Assembly (NCBI GenBank): GCA_003222395.1
Contig: QHWB01000040.1
Location: forward strand, 250,573-314,572
Source of the DNA: Acidobacteriota bacterium
GTDB lineage: Bacteria > Acidobacteriota > Vicinamibacteria > Vicinamibacterales > CAVVIG01
DNA length: 64,000 nt
Direction: 5' to 3'
Shown here: positions 25,015 through 33,812 of the stretch, one piece after another
How positions within the stretch are numbered: position 1 is the stretch's first letter
Layout: every line of letters begins with the position of its first letter
The notes under the pieces: generated by a model
Told to the model about the DNA's origin: nothing
What the model saw: only the letters and a program-made list of their open reading frames with translations
The model's database searches: none
Translations under genes and position numbers: made by a program

Positions 25015-27379
25015 AACAAGGGTTCAACGCTTCATTCTTCTCATCAGGATTCTCTGGCGGAAGCGCTGGGTGCGGTACGCCGCGCTCGCCGCTTCGGTTC
25101 CGCTCGTCATTCTGTGGTTCATCGCCGGCTACTACTACGTCAGCTTCGCGCGTCTGATCGACGCGCGGCTGCACGGCGAGCGCGACACGGTGTTTCCGCG
25201 CGTGTTCGCGCGGCCGCTCGAGCTGCGCCGCGGCCAATCGCTGACCGATCGACAGCTGATCGATCGACTCAATGATCTTGGATACGCACAGCGGCCGCAG
25301 CTGGAGAAGCCGGGCGAATTCGCCCTCGGCCAGGGAAGCGTCGCGATTTTGCCGCGCGGACCGGAGTTCAAGGGCAAGGCGGTCCGCGTCGTCTTTCAGC
25401 GGACGCCGGCTTCGGACGTGCGCAGCGCCGCGCGGCGGACGGCGCCGCCGCGTCCGGCCGATCGCGTGCTGCAGCTCGAGCTCGCCACGCGTCCGAGCGA
25501 GCGCCTGACGCTCGACGCGCCGGTGCTCACGGCGCTCGGCGGCGAGCGCGAGAAGCGGCGGCCGGTCGCGCTGTCCGCGATTCCGGAGCGGATGGTCCAG
25601 GCGGTGCTGGCCATCGAGGATCATCGCTTCTACGAGCATCCGGGCATCGATCCGATCGGCGTCGTCGGCGCCTTTGCGTCGTACGTCACCGGCCGGCGCG
25701 CCTACCTCGCCGGCGGCAGCACGATCACGCAGCAGCTCGTACGCAACGTCTTCCTGCCGAAGTTCGGCATGACGCTGCAGACCGCACGCGAGCGATCGCT
25801 GCGGCGCAAGATCCTCGAGATGTGGGTGTCGATCGTGCTCAACGAGCGCGCGTCGAAGGACGCGATCCTCGAGATGTACTTGAACGACATCCCGCTCGGG
25901 CAGCGCGGCTCGTTCGCGATCTACGGCATCGCCGAAGCGTCGCGCCTCTTCTTCGGCAAGGACGTCAGCAACGTGACGCTCGCCGAAGCGGCGACGATCG
26001 CCGGTGTCATCCAGTCGCCGTCGGCGCTGTCGCCGTTCAACAACCCGGCCCGCTGCCGCGAACGGCGCAACGTCGTCCTCGGCGCGATGGTCGACGCCGG
26101 CTACGTCACGGCGGACGTGGCGGAACGCGCCTCGAAGGAGCCGCTGCTCGTCGTGCAGCGCGCGCTCGAAGCCGAGGCGCCGTACTTCGTCGACTACGTC
26201 GGTCAGACGCTCGACAGCCAGTATCCCGGTTTGACGACGACGACGAATCAGGCCGTCGACGTGTACACGACGCTGGATCTGCATCTGCAGCGGCTCGCGC
26301 AGGATGCGGTCCGCGACGGCCTGACGAAGGTGGATCAGCTGCTGTCGCGCCGCCACCGCAAGGGCAAGGCGGAAGCGGCGCTGATCGCGGTGGACCCGCG
26401 CACCGGCGAGATCCTCGCGTTCGTCGGCGGCCGTTCGTACAACCAGTCGCAGTACGATCGCGCCATCGTCTCGCGCCGGCAGCCGGGGTCGGTGTTCAAG
26501 CCGTTCGTATATCTCACCGCCTTCGAGCACGCGCTCGAAGAAGGGCGCACCGACGTGACGCCGGCGTCGATCACCAACGACGAACCGGAAACGTTCGAGT
26601 TCGACGATCAGGTGTGGACGCCGGAGAATTACGAGGGGACCTACGACGGCGCGATTACGTTCCGCCGTGCGCTCGCGCACTCGCGCAACCTCGCGACGAT
26701 TCACGTCGCGCAGCAGGCGGGCTACGATCACATCGCCAGCCTCTGGAAATCGCTCGGCGTCGGCAATCCGCCGAAGCCCTATCCGTCGATTACGCTCGGC
26801 GTGTTCGAGGCGACGCCGTACGAGATCGCGACGGCCTACACGCTCTTCCCGAACGGCGGAATCGTGCGGCCGCTGAAGAACGTCCTTCACATTCTCAAAG
26901 GCGGCGTGAACGTGACGAAGAAGGCCGTCGGCGAATCGCGGCGCGTTGCGAGACCGGAGACGGCGTTCCTCGTCACCAACATGATGCGCAGCGTGCTGAA
27001 CGAAGGGACCGCGGCCGGTGCGCGCGCCGCCGGCTTCACGCTCGACGCGGCCGGCAAGACCGGCACGACCAACGACCTTCGCGACGCGTGGTTCGCGGGC
27101 TTCACGCCCGAGCTCCTCACCGTGGTGTGGGTGGGCTTCGACGACAATCAGCCCGTCGGCCTGAGCGGCGCGCAGGCGGCGCTGCCGATCTGGACGCAGT
27201 TCATGAAGGGCGCGCTCGCCGGCCGGGCCAGCGTCCCGTTCGATGTCCCCGAGAACATCAGCTTCGTCGAGATCTGCGCGGAAAGCGGCAAGCTCGCCGG
27301 TCCCGCGTGTCCGAAGACGTTCAGCGAATCGTTCATCGCTGGGACGGAGCCGACCCAGGCGTGCGAGATTCATCGGTAA
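25001..27379 (+). CDS. class A penicillin-binding protein (PBP1B-like)
   Basis: A 792-residue bifunctional murein synthase anchored by one N-terminal helix (about 26-44) and acting in the periplasm. A PBP1B-type UB2H-like region precedes the glycosyltransferase, which has EDHRFYEHPGIDPIGVVGAF (about 205) and GGSTITQQLVRNVFLP. The transpeptidase has the serine in PGSVFKPFVY (about 497), SRN (about 559) and KTGTTND (about 684). The TTG start lies within the end of bshC. The stop TAA is immediately followed by repeat-like GCGCGCCGAAGGCGC. Confidence 0.95.
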   Translation: MSRYRTRVQRFILLIRILWRKRWVRYAALAASVPLVILWFIAGYYYVSFARLIDARLHGERDTVFPRVFARPLELRRGQSLTDRQLIDRLNDLGYAQRPQLEKPGEFALGQGSVAILPRGPEFKGKAVRVVFQRTPASDVRSAARRTAPPRPADRVLQLELATRPSERLTLDAPVLTALGGEREKRRPVALSAIPERMVQAVLAIEDHRFYEHPGIDPIGVVGAFASYVTGRRAYLAGGSTITQQLVRNVFLPKFGMTLQTARERSLRRKILEMWVSIVLNERASKDAILEMYLNDIPLGQRGSFAIYGIAEASRLFFGKDVSNVTLAEAATIAGVIQSPSALSPFNNPARCRERRNVVLGAMVDAGYVTADVAERASKEPLLVVQRALEAEAPYFVDYVGQTLDSQYPGLTTTTNQAVDVYTTLDLHLQRLAQDAVRDGLTKVDQLLSRRHRKGKAEAALIAVDPRTGEILAFVGGRSYNQSQYDRAIVSRRQPGSVFKPFVYLTAFEHALEEGRTDVTPASITNDEPETFEFDDQVWTPENYEGTYDGAITFRRALAHSRNLATIHVAQQAGYDHIASLWKSLGVGNPPKPYPSITLGVFEATPYEIATAYTLFPNGGIVRPLKNVLHILKGGVNVTKKAVGESRRVARPETAFLVTNMMRSVLNEGTAAGARAAGFTLDAAGKTGTTNDLRDAWFAGFTPELLTVVWVGFDDNQPVGLSGAQAALPIWTQFMKGALAGRASVPFDVPENISFVEICAESGKLAGPACPKTFSESFIAGTEPTQACEIHR

Positions 27380-27441
27380 CGCGCGCCGAAGGCGCACGCT
27401 CGATTCAGGGCAGAGGAGCGCGAGGCTTTAGCCGAGCGTCC
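27380..27441. repeat. hairpin repeats after the PBP stop
   Basis: GCGCGCCGAAGGCGCACGCT follows the TAA directly, then GAGCGCGAGGCTTTAGCCGAGC forms a second stem. The latter lies where the -35 region of xdhC would be. Confidence 0.65.
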
Positions 27442-27449
27442 CACACCGA

Positions 27450-27455
27450 TATAAT
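27450..27455 (+). promoter_or_regulatory. TATAAT -10 box of xdhC
   Basis: A consensus TATAAT with only 9 bases to the xdhC ATG, so transcription should begin at or next to the start codon. The -35 position is weak (TTTAGC, in the hairpin repeat). Confidence 0.6.
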
Positions 27456-27464
27456 CCGATCGGA

Positions 27465-28289
27465 ATGAACCGCGAAGTCTTCGCCGCCGTCTCCGACGCG
27501 CTCGAACGCGGCGAGCCGGCGGCGCTCGTCACGATCGTTTCAACCACCGGATCGACGCCGCAGCGCGTCGGCGCCAAGATGCTCGTGTACTCGGATGGGC
27601 GGATCGTCGGCACCATTGGCGGCGGCTGTTACGAGAACGACGCGTTCTGGAAAGCGCGCGAAGCCATCACGAGCCGGAAGCCGCAGATCGTGCACTACGA
27701 GCTGTCGGACGATTTCGCACAGGAAACCGGATTGATCTGCGGCGGACAAATGGACGTCTACATCGAGCCGATCGAGCCGTCGCCGGAGCTGTACATCGTC
27801 GGCGCCGGCCACGTCGGCTTTCATCTGGCCCGCCTCGCGCATGAAGTCGGCTTCCGCGTCCACGTCGTCGACGATCGCGAGAAGTTCGCCAATAGCGAGC
27901 GCTTCCCGAACGCGGTCGAGATCGTCGTCGACGACATCCCTGCGTGGATCGGCCGGGCGAGTCTGCAGGCGCATGCCTATGCGGTGATCGTCACGCGCGG
28001 CCACACGAACGATCTCGAAGCGCTGCGCGCTCTGGCGCCGCGCGAGCTGCGTTACCTCGGGCTCATCGGCAGCCGCGCCAAGGTCGCGCGCATTTACGAC
28101 GCGCTCGTCGAAGACCGGATGTCGCCCGACGCGCTCAAGCGCGTGCATGCGCCCATAGGCCTCGACATCGGCGCCGTGACGCCGCAGGAAATCGCCGTCA
28201 GCATCCTCGCGGAGCTGATCGCGGTAAAGCACGGCAAAGAACATCCCGGCGCGATGCAGTGGACGCCTCCCCAGCTCGCTAAACCGTAG
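27465..28289 (+). CDS. XdhC/CoxI family protein
   Basis: A 274-residue XdhC-type protein. Members insert or sulfurate molybdenum cofactor in xanthine dehydrogenase-like hydroxylases. The N-terminal part has LVTIVSTTGSTPQRVGAKML and GTIGGGCYENDAF. The C-terminal Rossmann part has LYIVGAGHVGFHLARLA, VIVTRGHTNDLEALRAL and LGLIGSRAKVARI. No molybdenum hydroxylase subunits are adjacent, but the next gene is a purine-type amidohydrolase, which fits purine catabolism. The stop TAG is the first part of a hairpin repeat. Confidence 0.93.
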   Translation: MNREVFAAVSDALERGEPAALVTIVSTTGSTPQRVGAKMLVYSDGRIVGTIGGGCYENDAFWKAREAITSRKPQIVHYELSDDFAQETGLICGGQMDVYIEPIEPSPELYIVGAGHVGFHLARLAHEVGFRVHVVDDREKFANSERFPNAVEIVVDDIPAWIGRASLQAHAYAVIVTRGHTNDLEALRALAPRELRYLGLIGSRAKVARIYDALVEDRMSPDALKRVHAPIGLDIGAVTPQEIAVSILAELIAVKHGKEHPGAMQWTPPQLAKP

Positions 28290-28312
28290 GGGCCGAGCTT
28301 GCTCGGCCCTCC
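28286..28312. repeat. GGCCGAGC hairpin repeat forming the xdhC stop
   Basis: GTAGGGGCCGAGCTTGCTCG and its completion form a stem GGGCCGAGC/GCTCGGCCC. Its leading GTAG supplies the xdhC TAG stop at 28287-28289. Confidence 0.8.
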
Positions 28313-28339
28313 CGTGGCCGACGCCGACGTCGCGGCCGA

Positions 28340-29665
28340 ATGTCTTCTCTTCTTATCCGCTCTGGTTTGATCCTGACGATGAACGATCGCTTCGACGTCG
28401 TCGAGGGCGACGTCTCGATCAAAGACGGCCGAATCGCTGCCATCGCGCCGCACATCGACGAGCCGCACGACCGCATCGTCGACGCGCGCGGTGGCTACGT
28501 GCTTCCCGGGCTCATCCAGACGCACATCCATCTGTGCCAGACGCTCTTCCGCGGCTACGCCGACGACCTGCCGCTGATGGACTGGCTGCGCCGCCGTGTG
28601 TGGCCGATGGAAGCGGCGCACACGCCGGAGACGCTCCGCGCGGCGACGCGGCTCGCGGCGACCGAGCTCCTCGCGAGCGGGACGACGGCCGTCCTGACGA
28701 TGGAGACCGTGCACGACACCGACGCGGTGTTCGAGGCGGTCGCGCAGAGCGGACTGCGCGCGACGATCGGCAAGTGCATGATGGATTCCGACGCGCAGGT
28801 GCCGCGGCGGCTGCGGGAGCGTATGCGCGACTCGATCGACGAGAGCATCGCCATCCGGAAACGCTGGCACGGCGCGGCCAACGGACGCCTGCGCGCGGCG
28901 TTCGCGCCGCGATTCGCCGTGTCGTGCTCGCGCGATCTGCTCGAAGCGGTTGCGAGCCTTTCGCGCGAACAGCAGGCGATTGTCCACACCCACGCCTCCG
29001 AATCGCGCGACGAGATTGCCATCGTGAAGCAGATGTCGGGCGGCCTCAGCAACCTCGAATATCTCGCGAGCGTCAGGCTCACGTCTCCGCATCTGTGCGC
29101 CGCCCACTGCGTCTGGGTGGACGATCGCGAGCAGCAGCTGCTCGCCGATCGCGACGTCAAGGTGCTGCACTGTCCCGGCTCGAACCTGAAGCTGGGATCG
29201 GGAATCGCGCCGGTGGCGGAAATGCGCGCCCGCGGCATCACGGTGTCGCTCGGCGCCGATGGCGCCGCGTGCAACAACCGGCTCGACATGTTCGAAGAGA
29301 TGCGGCTCGCCGCCGTCCTTCAGGCGATGCGAATGCAGCCGGGCGTCCTGCCGGCGCGCGACGTCCTCGCGATGGCGACGCGCGCCGGCGCGCGCACGCT
29401 CGGTCTCGATGCAGAAATCGGATCGATCGAGGCGGGTAAACGCGCCGACGTCATCGTCGTCGATCGCGATCGGCCGCACCTCGCGCCGGGGCCCGATCCG
29501 TACTCGACGCTCGTCTATGCGGCGCGCGGCAGCGACGTCCGCACGACCATCGTCGACGGCGAGCCGCTCGTCGACGACTTCACGCCGTTGCGCATCGATC
29601 GCGCAGAGGCAGCCGCCCAGGCGCGTATCGCCGCACGCGACCTCTTATTGCGAGCAGAACTGTAA
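28340..29665 (+). CDS. amidohydrolase (8-oxoguanine/adenosine deaminase-like)
   Basis: A 441-residue metal-dependent amidohydrolase of the chlorohydrolase/deaminase (AtzB, SsnA, DadD) group. LPGLIQTHIHLCQTLFRG carries the HxH pair, VHTHASESRDE the third His, AAHCVWVDD the fourth, and VSLGADGAACNNRLDMFEEM the active-site Asp. The C-terminal GSIEAGKRADVIVVD returns to the small sandwich domain. Substrates in the group include guanine derivatives, 5'-deoxyadenosine and S-adenosylhomocysteine. Its place 50 bp after xdhC suggests purine catabolism, but the exact substrate is not visible. Confidence 0.92.
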   Translation: MSSLLIRSGLILTMNDRFDVVEGDVSIKDGRIAAIAPHIDEPHDRIVDARGGYVLPGLIQTHIHLCQTLFRGYADDLPLMDWLRRRVWPMEAAHTPETLRAATRLAATELLASGTTAVLTMETVHDTDAVFEAVAQSGLRATIGKCMMDSDAQVPRRLRERMRDSIDESIAIRKRWHGAANGRLRAAFAPRFAVSCSRDLLEAVASLSREQQAIVHTHASESRDEIAIVKQMSGGLSNLEYLASVRLTSPHLCAAHCVWVDDREQQLLADRDVKVLHCPGSNLKLGSGIAPVAEMRARGITVSLGADGAACNNRLDMFEEMRLAAVLQAMRMQPGVLPARDVLAMATRAGARTLGLDAEIGSIEAGKRADVIVVDRDRPHLAPGPDPYSTLVYAARGSDVRTTIVDGEPLVDDFTPLRIDRAEAAAQARIAARDLLLRAEL

Positions 29666-29721
29666 ACCGATTACAAACCTGGCGGGTTACGACTGCAGAG
29701 CTTTCGGCTAGAGTTTCTGCG

Positions 29722-30141
29722 ATGGTCCGCAAACGTCGGGCGAAACCCTCAGCAGTGCGAATCCTGATCGTAGACGACGAACCGTCAATCATCAGTTTCG
29801 TCGATCAGACCATGCGCCTCGCCGGCTATCGCACCTACACCGCGCCGAACGCCAAAGCAGCGCTCGAGATTTGCGAGCACAACGGCCTCCCCGATCTGTT
29901 GCTCACCGATTTCAAGATGCCCGGAATGGATGGCGACGCGCTCGCCGCGCGGCTGCGCCAGCGCGAACCCGATCTGAAAGTGCTCTACCTCACGGGGTTT
30001 GCCGATCAGTTGTTCACCGAACGCGGCGCGCTGTGGCGCGACGAGGCATTTCTCGAAAAGCCTTGCACCGTCAACGGTCTCCTCGAAGCCGTGTCGATGA
30101 TCCTCTCTGGCGATTACGGCGACTATCAGGACCATGTATAA
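29722..30141 (+). CDS. stand-alone response regulator receiver domain
   Basis: A 139-residue CheY-like protein without an output domain. RILIVDDEPSI gives the acidic pocket, LLLTDFKMPGMDGD the phosphoacceptor Asp, YLTGFAD the conserved Thr position, and FLEKP the Lys. It is cytosolic. No histidine kinase is adjacent. A TAGAGT hexamer lies 7 bases before the ATG, hinting at a very short leader. The end of the gene overlaps the hrcA promoter. Confidence 0.93.
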   Translation: MVRKRRAKPSAVRILIVDDEPSIISFVDQTMRLAGYRTYTAPNAKAALEICEHNGLPDLLLTDFKMPGMDGDALAARLRQREPDLKVLYLTGFADQLFTERGALWRDEAFLEKPCTVNGLLEAVSMILSGDYGDYQDHV

Positions 30142-30142
30142 T
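30137..30142 (+). promoter_or_regulatory. TATAAT -10 box of the hrcA operon
   Basis: A perfect TATAAT that overlaps the stop codon of the response regulator. Transcription would start around 30149, inside the CIRCE element. No good -35 is seen at 17 bases (TTACGG). Confidence 0.6.
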
Positions 30143-30147
30143 TCTCA

Positions 30148-30174
30148 TTAGCAGTCTCTCGGCCAGAGTGCTAA
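30148..30174 (+). promoter_or_regulatory. CIRCE operator overlapping the hrcA start codon
   Basis: TTAGCAGTC, nine bases, GAGTGCTAA: the CIRCE inverted repeat with one mismatch to consensus TTAGCACTC in the left arm. The last A is the first base of the hrcA ATG. HrcA binding here would block initiation, and as RNA it would cover the ribosome-binding region. Confidence 0.93.
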
Positions 30175-31208
30175 TGGAAGCTCAGGATCGATCGAAGCGC
30201 GTGCTGGCGGCGCTCGTCCGCGAGTTCATCTCGTCGGGCGAGCCCGTGGCCTCGTCGCTGCTCGTCAGCGCGGCAGGGCTCGGTGTGTCGTCCGCGACGG
30301 TTCGCAGCATTCTCGCAAGGCTCGAAGAAGAAGGGTTCGTCCAGCAGCCGCATACATCGGCCGGCCGCATTCCCACCGATCGCGGATACCGGTTCTACGT
30401 CGATCTGCTTCTCGAAGTAAAGCGTCCGAACCGTACGGCGACGGCCGTCGAGGCGCGGCTGCGGCGCGAGAGTCCCGACCGTCTGCTCGATTCGATGCTG
30501 CCGCAGGTGTCGCATGTGCTGTCACAAGCCTCGCGAAGCGTGGGGTTTGCCGTCGGTCCGGCTCATGAGGTCGCGGTGTTCGATCGCGTGGAATTCGTTC
30601 CAATCGCCGCAGCGCGCGTGCTCGTCGTCATCGTCGCGCGCGGCGGCCACGTCGTGCAGAAAGTGATCGATACGGGCGAGCCGCTCGGCGCGGACGATCT
30701 GCGCCAGGCGGCCAACTACCTCAATGCAGAGTTCACGGGTCTGCCGCTGCACCGCGCGCGTGAAGCCGTGCTCGAACGGATTCAGGCGGAGCGTCTGCTC
30801 TACGATGCGCTGCTCGCCCGCGCAATGCGGCTGGCCACCTCGACCTTTTCCGATTTCCCGGACGACCGCATGGTGTACGTCGAAGGGACGTCATCGCTCC
30901 TCGAGGACGGCAGCGGCTTGACGCTCGGCACGCTGCAGATGCTGCTGCAGATGATCGACGAGAAGCAGACGCTCGTCCGGGTGTTGAACGAATACATCGA
31001 CGGACCCGGTCTGACCGTCGTCATCGGCGCGGAGCATCTCGACCCCACGCTTCGTCCGTTCAGCCTCGTCGCGTCCACCTACGACGACGGCGCCGGAACC
31101 GGCACGGTAGGCGTCATCGGTCCGACCCGCATGCGCTATTCTCGTGCGATTGCGGTCGTCGACGGCGCTGCCCAAGCCGTGTCGCGTCTGCTGCGCGACC
31201 CCAATTAG
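30174..31208 (+). CDS. hrcA: heat-inducible transcription repressor HrcA
   Basis: A 344-residue repressor that binds CIRCE and holds heat-shock genes down until chaperone demand rises. The N-terminal winged helix has RVLAALVREFISSGEPVAS and SSATVRSILARLEEEGF, then SAGRIPTDRGYRFYVD. The GAF-like C-terminal half ends GTVGVIGPTRMRYSRAIAVV. ATG 30174 is at the family-typical position, and the CIRCE ends on it, leaving no separate Shine-Dalgarno. Downstream grpE follows by 7 bases. Autoregulation is evident from the operator. Confidence 0.97.
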   Translation: MEAQDRSKRVLAALVREFISSGEPVASSLLVSAAGLGVSSATVRSILARLEEEGFVQQPHTSAGRIPTDRGYRFYVDLLLEVKRPNRTATAVEARLRRESPDRLLDSMLPQVSHVLSQASRSVGFAVGPAHEVAVFDRVEFVPIAAARVLVVIVARGGHVVQKVIDTGEPLGADDLRQAANYLNAEFTGLPLHRAREAVLERIQAERLLYDALLARAMRLATSTFSDFPDDRMVYVEGTSSLLEDGSGLTLGTLQMLLQMIDEKQTLVRVLNEYIDGPGLTVVIGAEHLDPTLRPFSLVASTYDDGAGTGTVGVIGPTRMRYSRAIAVVDGAAQAVSRLLRDPN

Positions 31209-31215
31209 GAACTCT

Positions 31216-31731
31216 ATGCCCGACGAACCGATTACTGAGCCGACCCCCGAGGCGAGCGGCGGCGAGGCGATGGTCTCGACCGATCCCGTTGCCGATCTGC
31301 AACGCGAGCGCGACGACTACTACGACCGGTGGATGCGCAAGGCCGCGGAGTTCGACAACTACCGCAAGCGCGTGGAGCGCGAGCGCCGCGAGCAGCGCGA
31401 TCAGGCCGTTGTCGATCTGCTGCTGGAGCTGCTGCTCGTCGTCGACGATTTCGATCGCGCGCTGACCGCCGAGGTCGGCGGAGAGCGCGGCGAGGCGTAC
31501 CGCCGCGGCATCGAGCTGATTCACGCGAAGCTGTACGAGGTGCTGAAGAAGTACGGCGTCCGGCCGATCGACGCGCTCGGCGCCGATTTCGATCCGAACT
31601 TCCATCAGGCTGTTATTCAGGAATCGAGTCCCGATCACCGCGAAGGCGAAGTGATCGGCGAGCTGCTCAAGGGATACATGATTGGCGATCGGCTGCTGCG
31701 CCCCGCCATGGTGAAGGTGGCAACGGCGTGA
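31216..31731 (+). CDS. grpE: nucleotide exchange factor GrpE
   Basis: A 171-residue co-chaperone that releases ADP from DnaK. It has an acidic N-terminal tail, a long coiled-coil with LQRERDDYYDRWMRKAAEFD, then ALGADFDPNFHQAVIQE and the signature EGEVIGELLKGYMIGDRLLR. The length is typical. It overlaps dnaJ by GTGA, so the two are coupled. Regulation is through the CIRCE upstream of hrcA. Confidence 0.97.
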   Translation: MPDEPITEPTPEASGGEAMVSTDPVADLQRERDDYYDRWMRKAAEFDNYRKRVERERREQRDQAVVDLLLELLLVVDDFDRALTAEVGGERGEAYRRGIELIHAKLYEVLKKYGVRPIDALGADFDPNFHQAVIQESSPDHREGEVIGELLKGYMIGDRLLRPAMVKVATA

Positions 31732-32882
31732 GCAAGCGAGATTATTACGAAGTGCTCGGCGTCGGACGATCCGCGAACGATACCGAGTTGAAGAGCGCGT
31801 ACCGCAAGCTGGCCATGAAGTACCACCCGGATCGTAATCCGGGCGACAAAGTGGCCGAGGACCGCTTCAAGGAAGCGGCCGAAGCGTACGCCGTGCTCGC
31901 CGACGGCGAGAAGCGCAGCTTGTACGACCGCTTCGGTCATGCCGGCGTGAGCTCGGCGACCGGCGGCGGCGGCGGATTCGACCCGAGCGTGTTCGCCGAG
32001 TTCGGCGACTTCGCCGACATCCTCGGGAACATGTTCGGCTTCGGCGATCTGTTCGGCGGCGGCGGACGCCGCCGCGGCGGGCCGCAGCGCGGCGCCGACT
32101 TGCGCTACGACCTCGAGATTGCCTTCGAGGAAGCGGCGCGCGGCACCGAAACGACGATTCAGATTCCGCGGCAGGAACAGTGTGAAACCTGTCACGGTTC
32201 CGGCGCCGCTCCAGGCACGACCCCGACCACGTGCGGCATGTGCCGCGGCGTCGGACAAATCCGGCGCCAGCAAGGGTTCTTCACGCTCGCTCAGACGTGC
32301 CCGCAGTGCCGCGGCAACGGCAAGATCGTCAGCAAGCCGTGCCCGTCGTGCCACGGCGCCGGACGCGTGACACGCGAGCGAAAGATCACGGTCAAGATCC
32401 CGCCGGGTATCGCGACCGGCCAGCAGCTGCGTCTGCAGGGTGAAGGCGAGTCGGGATCGGCCGGCGGTCCGGCCGGACACCTCTTCGTCGTCGTTCACGT
32501 TCATGAACATGAGTACTTCCGCAGAGACGGCAACAATCTGTTCTGTGAAGTGCCGGTCAACTTCACGACCGTGGCGCTCGGGGGCGATATCCAGGTGCCG
32601 ACGCTCGACGGCACGGAAACCGTGAAGGTGCCGGAAGGAACGCAGACGGGCACCACGCTGCGGCTGCGCGGCAAAGGGATGCCGGATGTGAGCGGCCGAG
32701 GCCGCGGCGATCTCTTCGCGACCATCCAGGTGCAGACGCCGAAGAAGCTGAACAAGGATCAGCGGCGGCTCCTCGAGGATCTCGCGAAGGCGCTGCCGAA
32801 GGAGCGGTTCGAACCGCGGCCGCGCGGCGACGAACAGGATGAGCGGAACCTGTTCGATCGCGTCAAAGACATGTTTGGCTAA
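31728..32882 (+). CDS. dnaJ: chaperone DnaJ
   Basis: A full-length 384-residue Hsp40. The J domain contains DYYEVLGVGRSANDTELKSA and YHPDRNPG (HPD motif). A Gly/Phe-rich linker follows. The zinc region has four CxxCxGxG-type repeats (CETCHGSG, CGMCRGVG, CPQCRGNG, CPSCHGAG). The C-terminal substrate domains have VKIPPGIATGQQLRL. It starts at GTG within grpE's TGA and ends overlapping prmA by 8 bases. No dnaK lies between grpE and dnaJ, the usual place. Confidence 0.98.
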   Translation: MSKRDYYEVLGVGRSANDTELKSAYRKLAMKYHPDRNPGDKVAEDRFKEAAEAYAVLADGEKRSLYDRFGHAGVSSATGGGGGFDPSVFAEFGDFADILGNMFGFGDLFGGGGRRRGGPQRGADLRYDLEIAFEEAARGTETTIQIPRQEQCETCHGSGAAPGTTPTTCGMCRGVGQIRRQQGFFTLAQTCPQCRGNGKIVSKPCPSCHGAGRVTRERKITVKIPPGIATGQQLRLQGEGESGSAGGPAGHLFVVVHVHEHEYFRRDGNNLFCEVPVNFTTVALGGDIQVPTLDGTETVKVPEGTQTGTTLRLRGKGMPDVSGRGRGDLFATIQVQTPKKLNKDQRRLLEDLAKALPKERFEPRPRGDEQDERNLFDRVKDMFG

Positions 32883-33687
32883 GAACTACCCCGCCGTCGA
32901 GGTCGCCGCGCCCGGCGATCTCGACCTGATCCTCGCGATCGCCGACGATTTCTCTCCGACGGCCGTCGAAGAACGCGCCGACGCCGTGCGCCTGTTCTTC
33001 GCGAGCGCTGCCGCGCGAGACGCCGCCCTCACGACGCTCGCCTCGCGCTTTCGCGTCGAGCCGATCGACGTCAGCGACGAAGACTGGGCGCGGCGTTCGC
33101 AGGAACATCTTTCTCCCGTGACGGTCGGCCGAATCACGATCTTCCCGAATCCCGAGTCGCGAATCCCGAATCCCAAATCCCAAATCCCGATAGTCATAGT
33201 CCCATCGATGGGATTCGGAACGGGCCATCACGCGACGACGCGGCTCTGCCTAGCGGCGCTGCAGACGATCGATCTCGACGGAAAGACTGTGCTGGATGTC
33301 GGCACGGGATCGGGTGTGCTGGCAATTGCGGCCGATCGCCTGGGCGCTGCGCGTGCAGTCGGCATCGACATCGATCCGGACGCGATTCAATCCGCCAATG
33401 AGAATCTGCTCCTCAATCCGGAAGCGCAGCGGGTATCGTTTGCAGTCGGGGATCTGAATGTTGTGAACCCCGGGACTGCTGATGTCGTGATCGGAAATCT
33501 GAGCGGCGCGCTGCTCGTTCGTTCGGCATCGACGCTGCTCGCCGCCGCGCGCGGCGGCGGCGGCGGCGTGATAGTCAGCGGCCTGCAGGCCCACGAGCGC
33601 GAGCGGGTCCGTGACGCGCTCGCGTCTCCGGTCGTGTGGGAACGCGAAGACGACGGGTGGCTCGCGCTGATACTGAGCGTTGAATGA
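32875..33687 (+). CDS. prmA: ribosomal protein L11 methyltransferase
   Basis: A 270-residue SAM-dependent enzyme that trimethylates ribosomal protein L11. VLDVGTGSGVLAIAADRLGA is motif I, VGIDIDPDAIQSANEN the acidic loop, and DVVIGNLSGALL the motif IV region. MGFGTGHHATTRLCL is the family-specific entry. Before it, about 14 residues (PNPESRIPNPKSQIP) are encoded by heptamer tandem repeats and are absent from normal PrmA. TTG 32875 inside the end of dnaJ is the chosen start; it gives AKNYPAVEV, a plausible N-terminus. The hrcA-grpE-dnaJ-prmA order is common. Confidence 0.92.
   Translation: MAKNYPAVEVAAPGDLDLILAIADDFSPTAVEERADAVRLFFASAAARDAALTTLASRFRVEPIDVSDEDWARRSQEHLSPVTVGRITIFPNPESRIPNPKSQIPIVIVPSMGFGTGHHATTRLCLAALQTIDLDGKTVLDVGTGSGVLAIAADRLGAARAVGIDIDPDAIQSANENLLLNPEAQRVSFAVGDLNVVNPGTADVVIGNLSGALLVRSASTLLAAARGGGGGVIVSGLQAHERERVRDALASPVVWEREDDGWLALILSVE
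33141..33190. repeat. in-frame AATCCCG heptamer array in prmA
   Basis: Six to seven units of GAATCCC or AAATCCC with small variants. Six heptamers are 42 bases, exactly 14 codons, so the frame is kept. Confidence 0.85.
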
Positions 33688-33704
33688 GCGAACAGATGCC
33701 GCGA

Positions 33705-33780
33705 ATATCGCGGCGAGCCGAGAGGCGACAGGCACCGCAGGGTGGGGCCCCCGGCGCAAAGTGAAAAAAAGATGACAACT
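33705..33780. repeat. GGGGCCCC repeat, first of a facing pair
   Basis: GGTGGGGCCCCCGGCGC followed by AAAGTGAAAAAAAGATGAC, between prmA and the next gene. Confidence 0.65.
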
Positions 33781-33812
33781 AACCCGTCAGCCGCGCATTT
33801 GGTTTAATAAAG

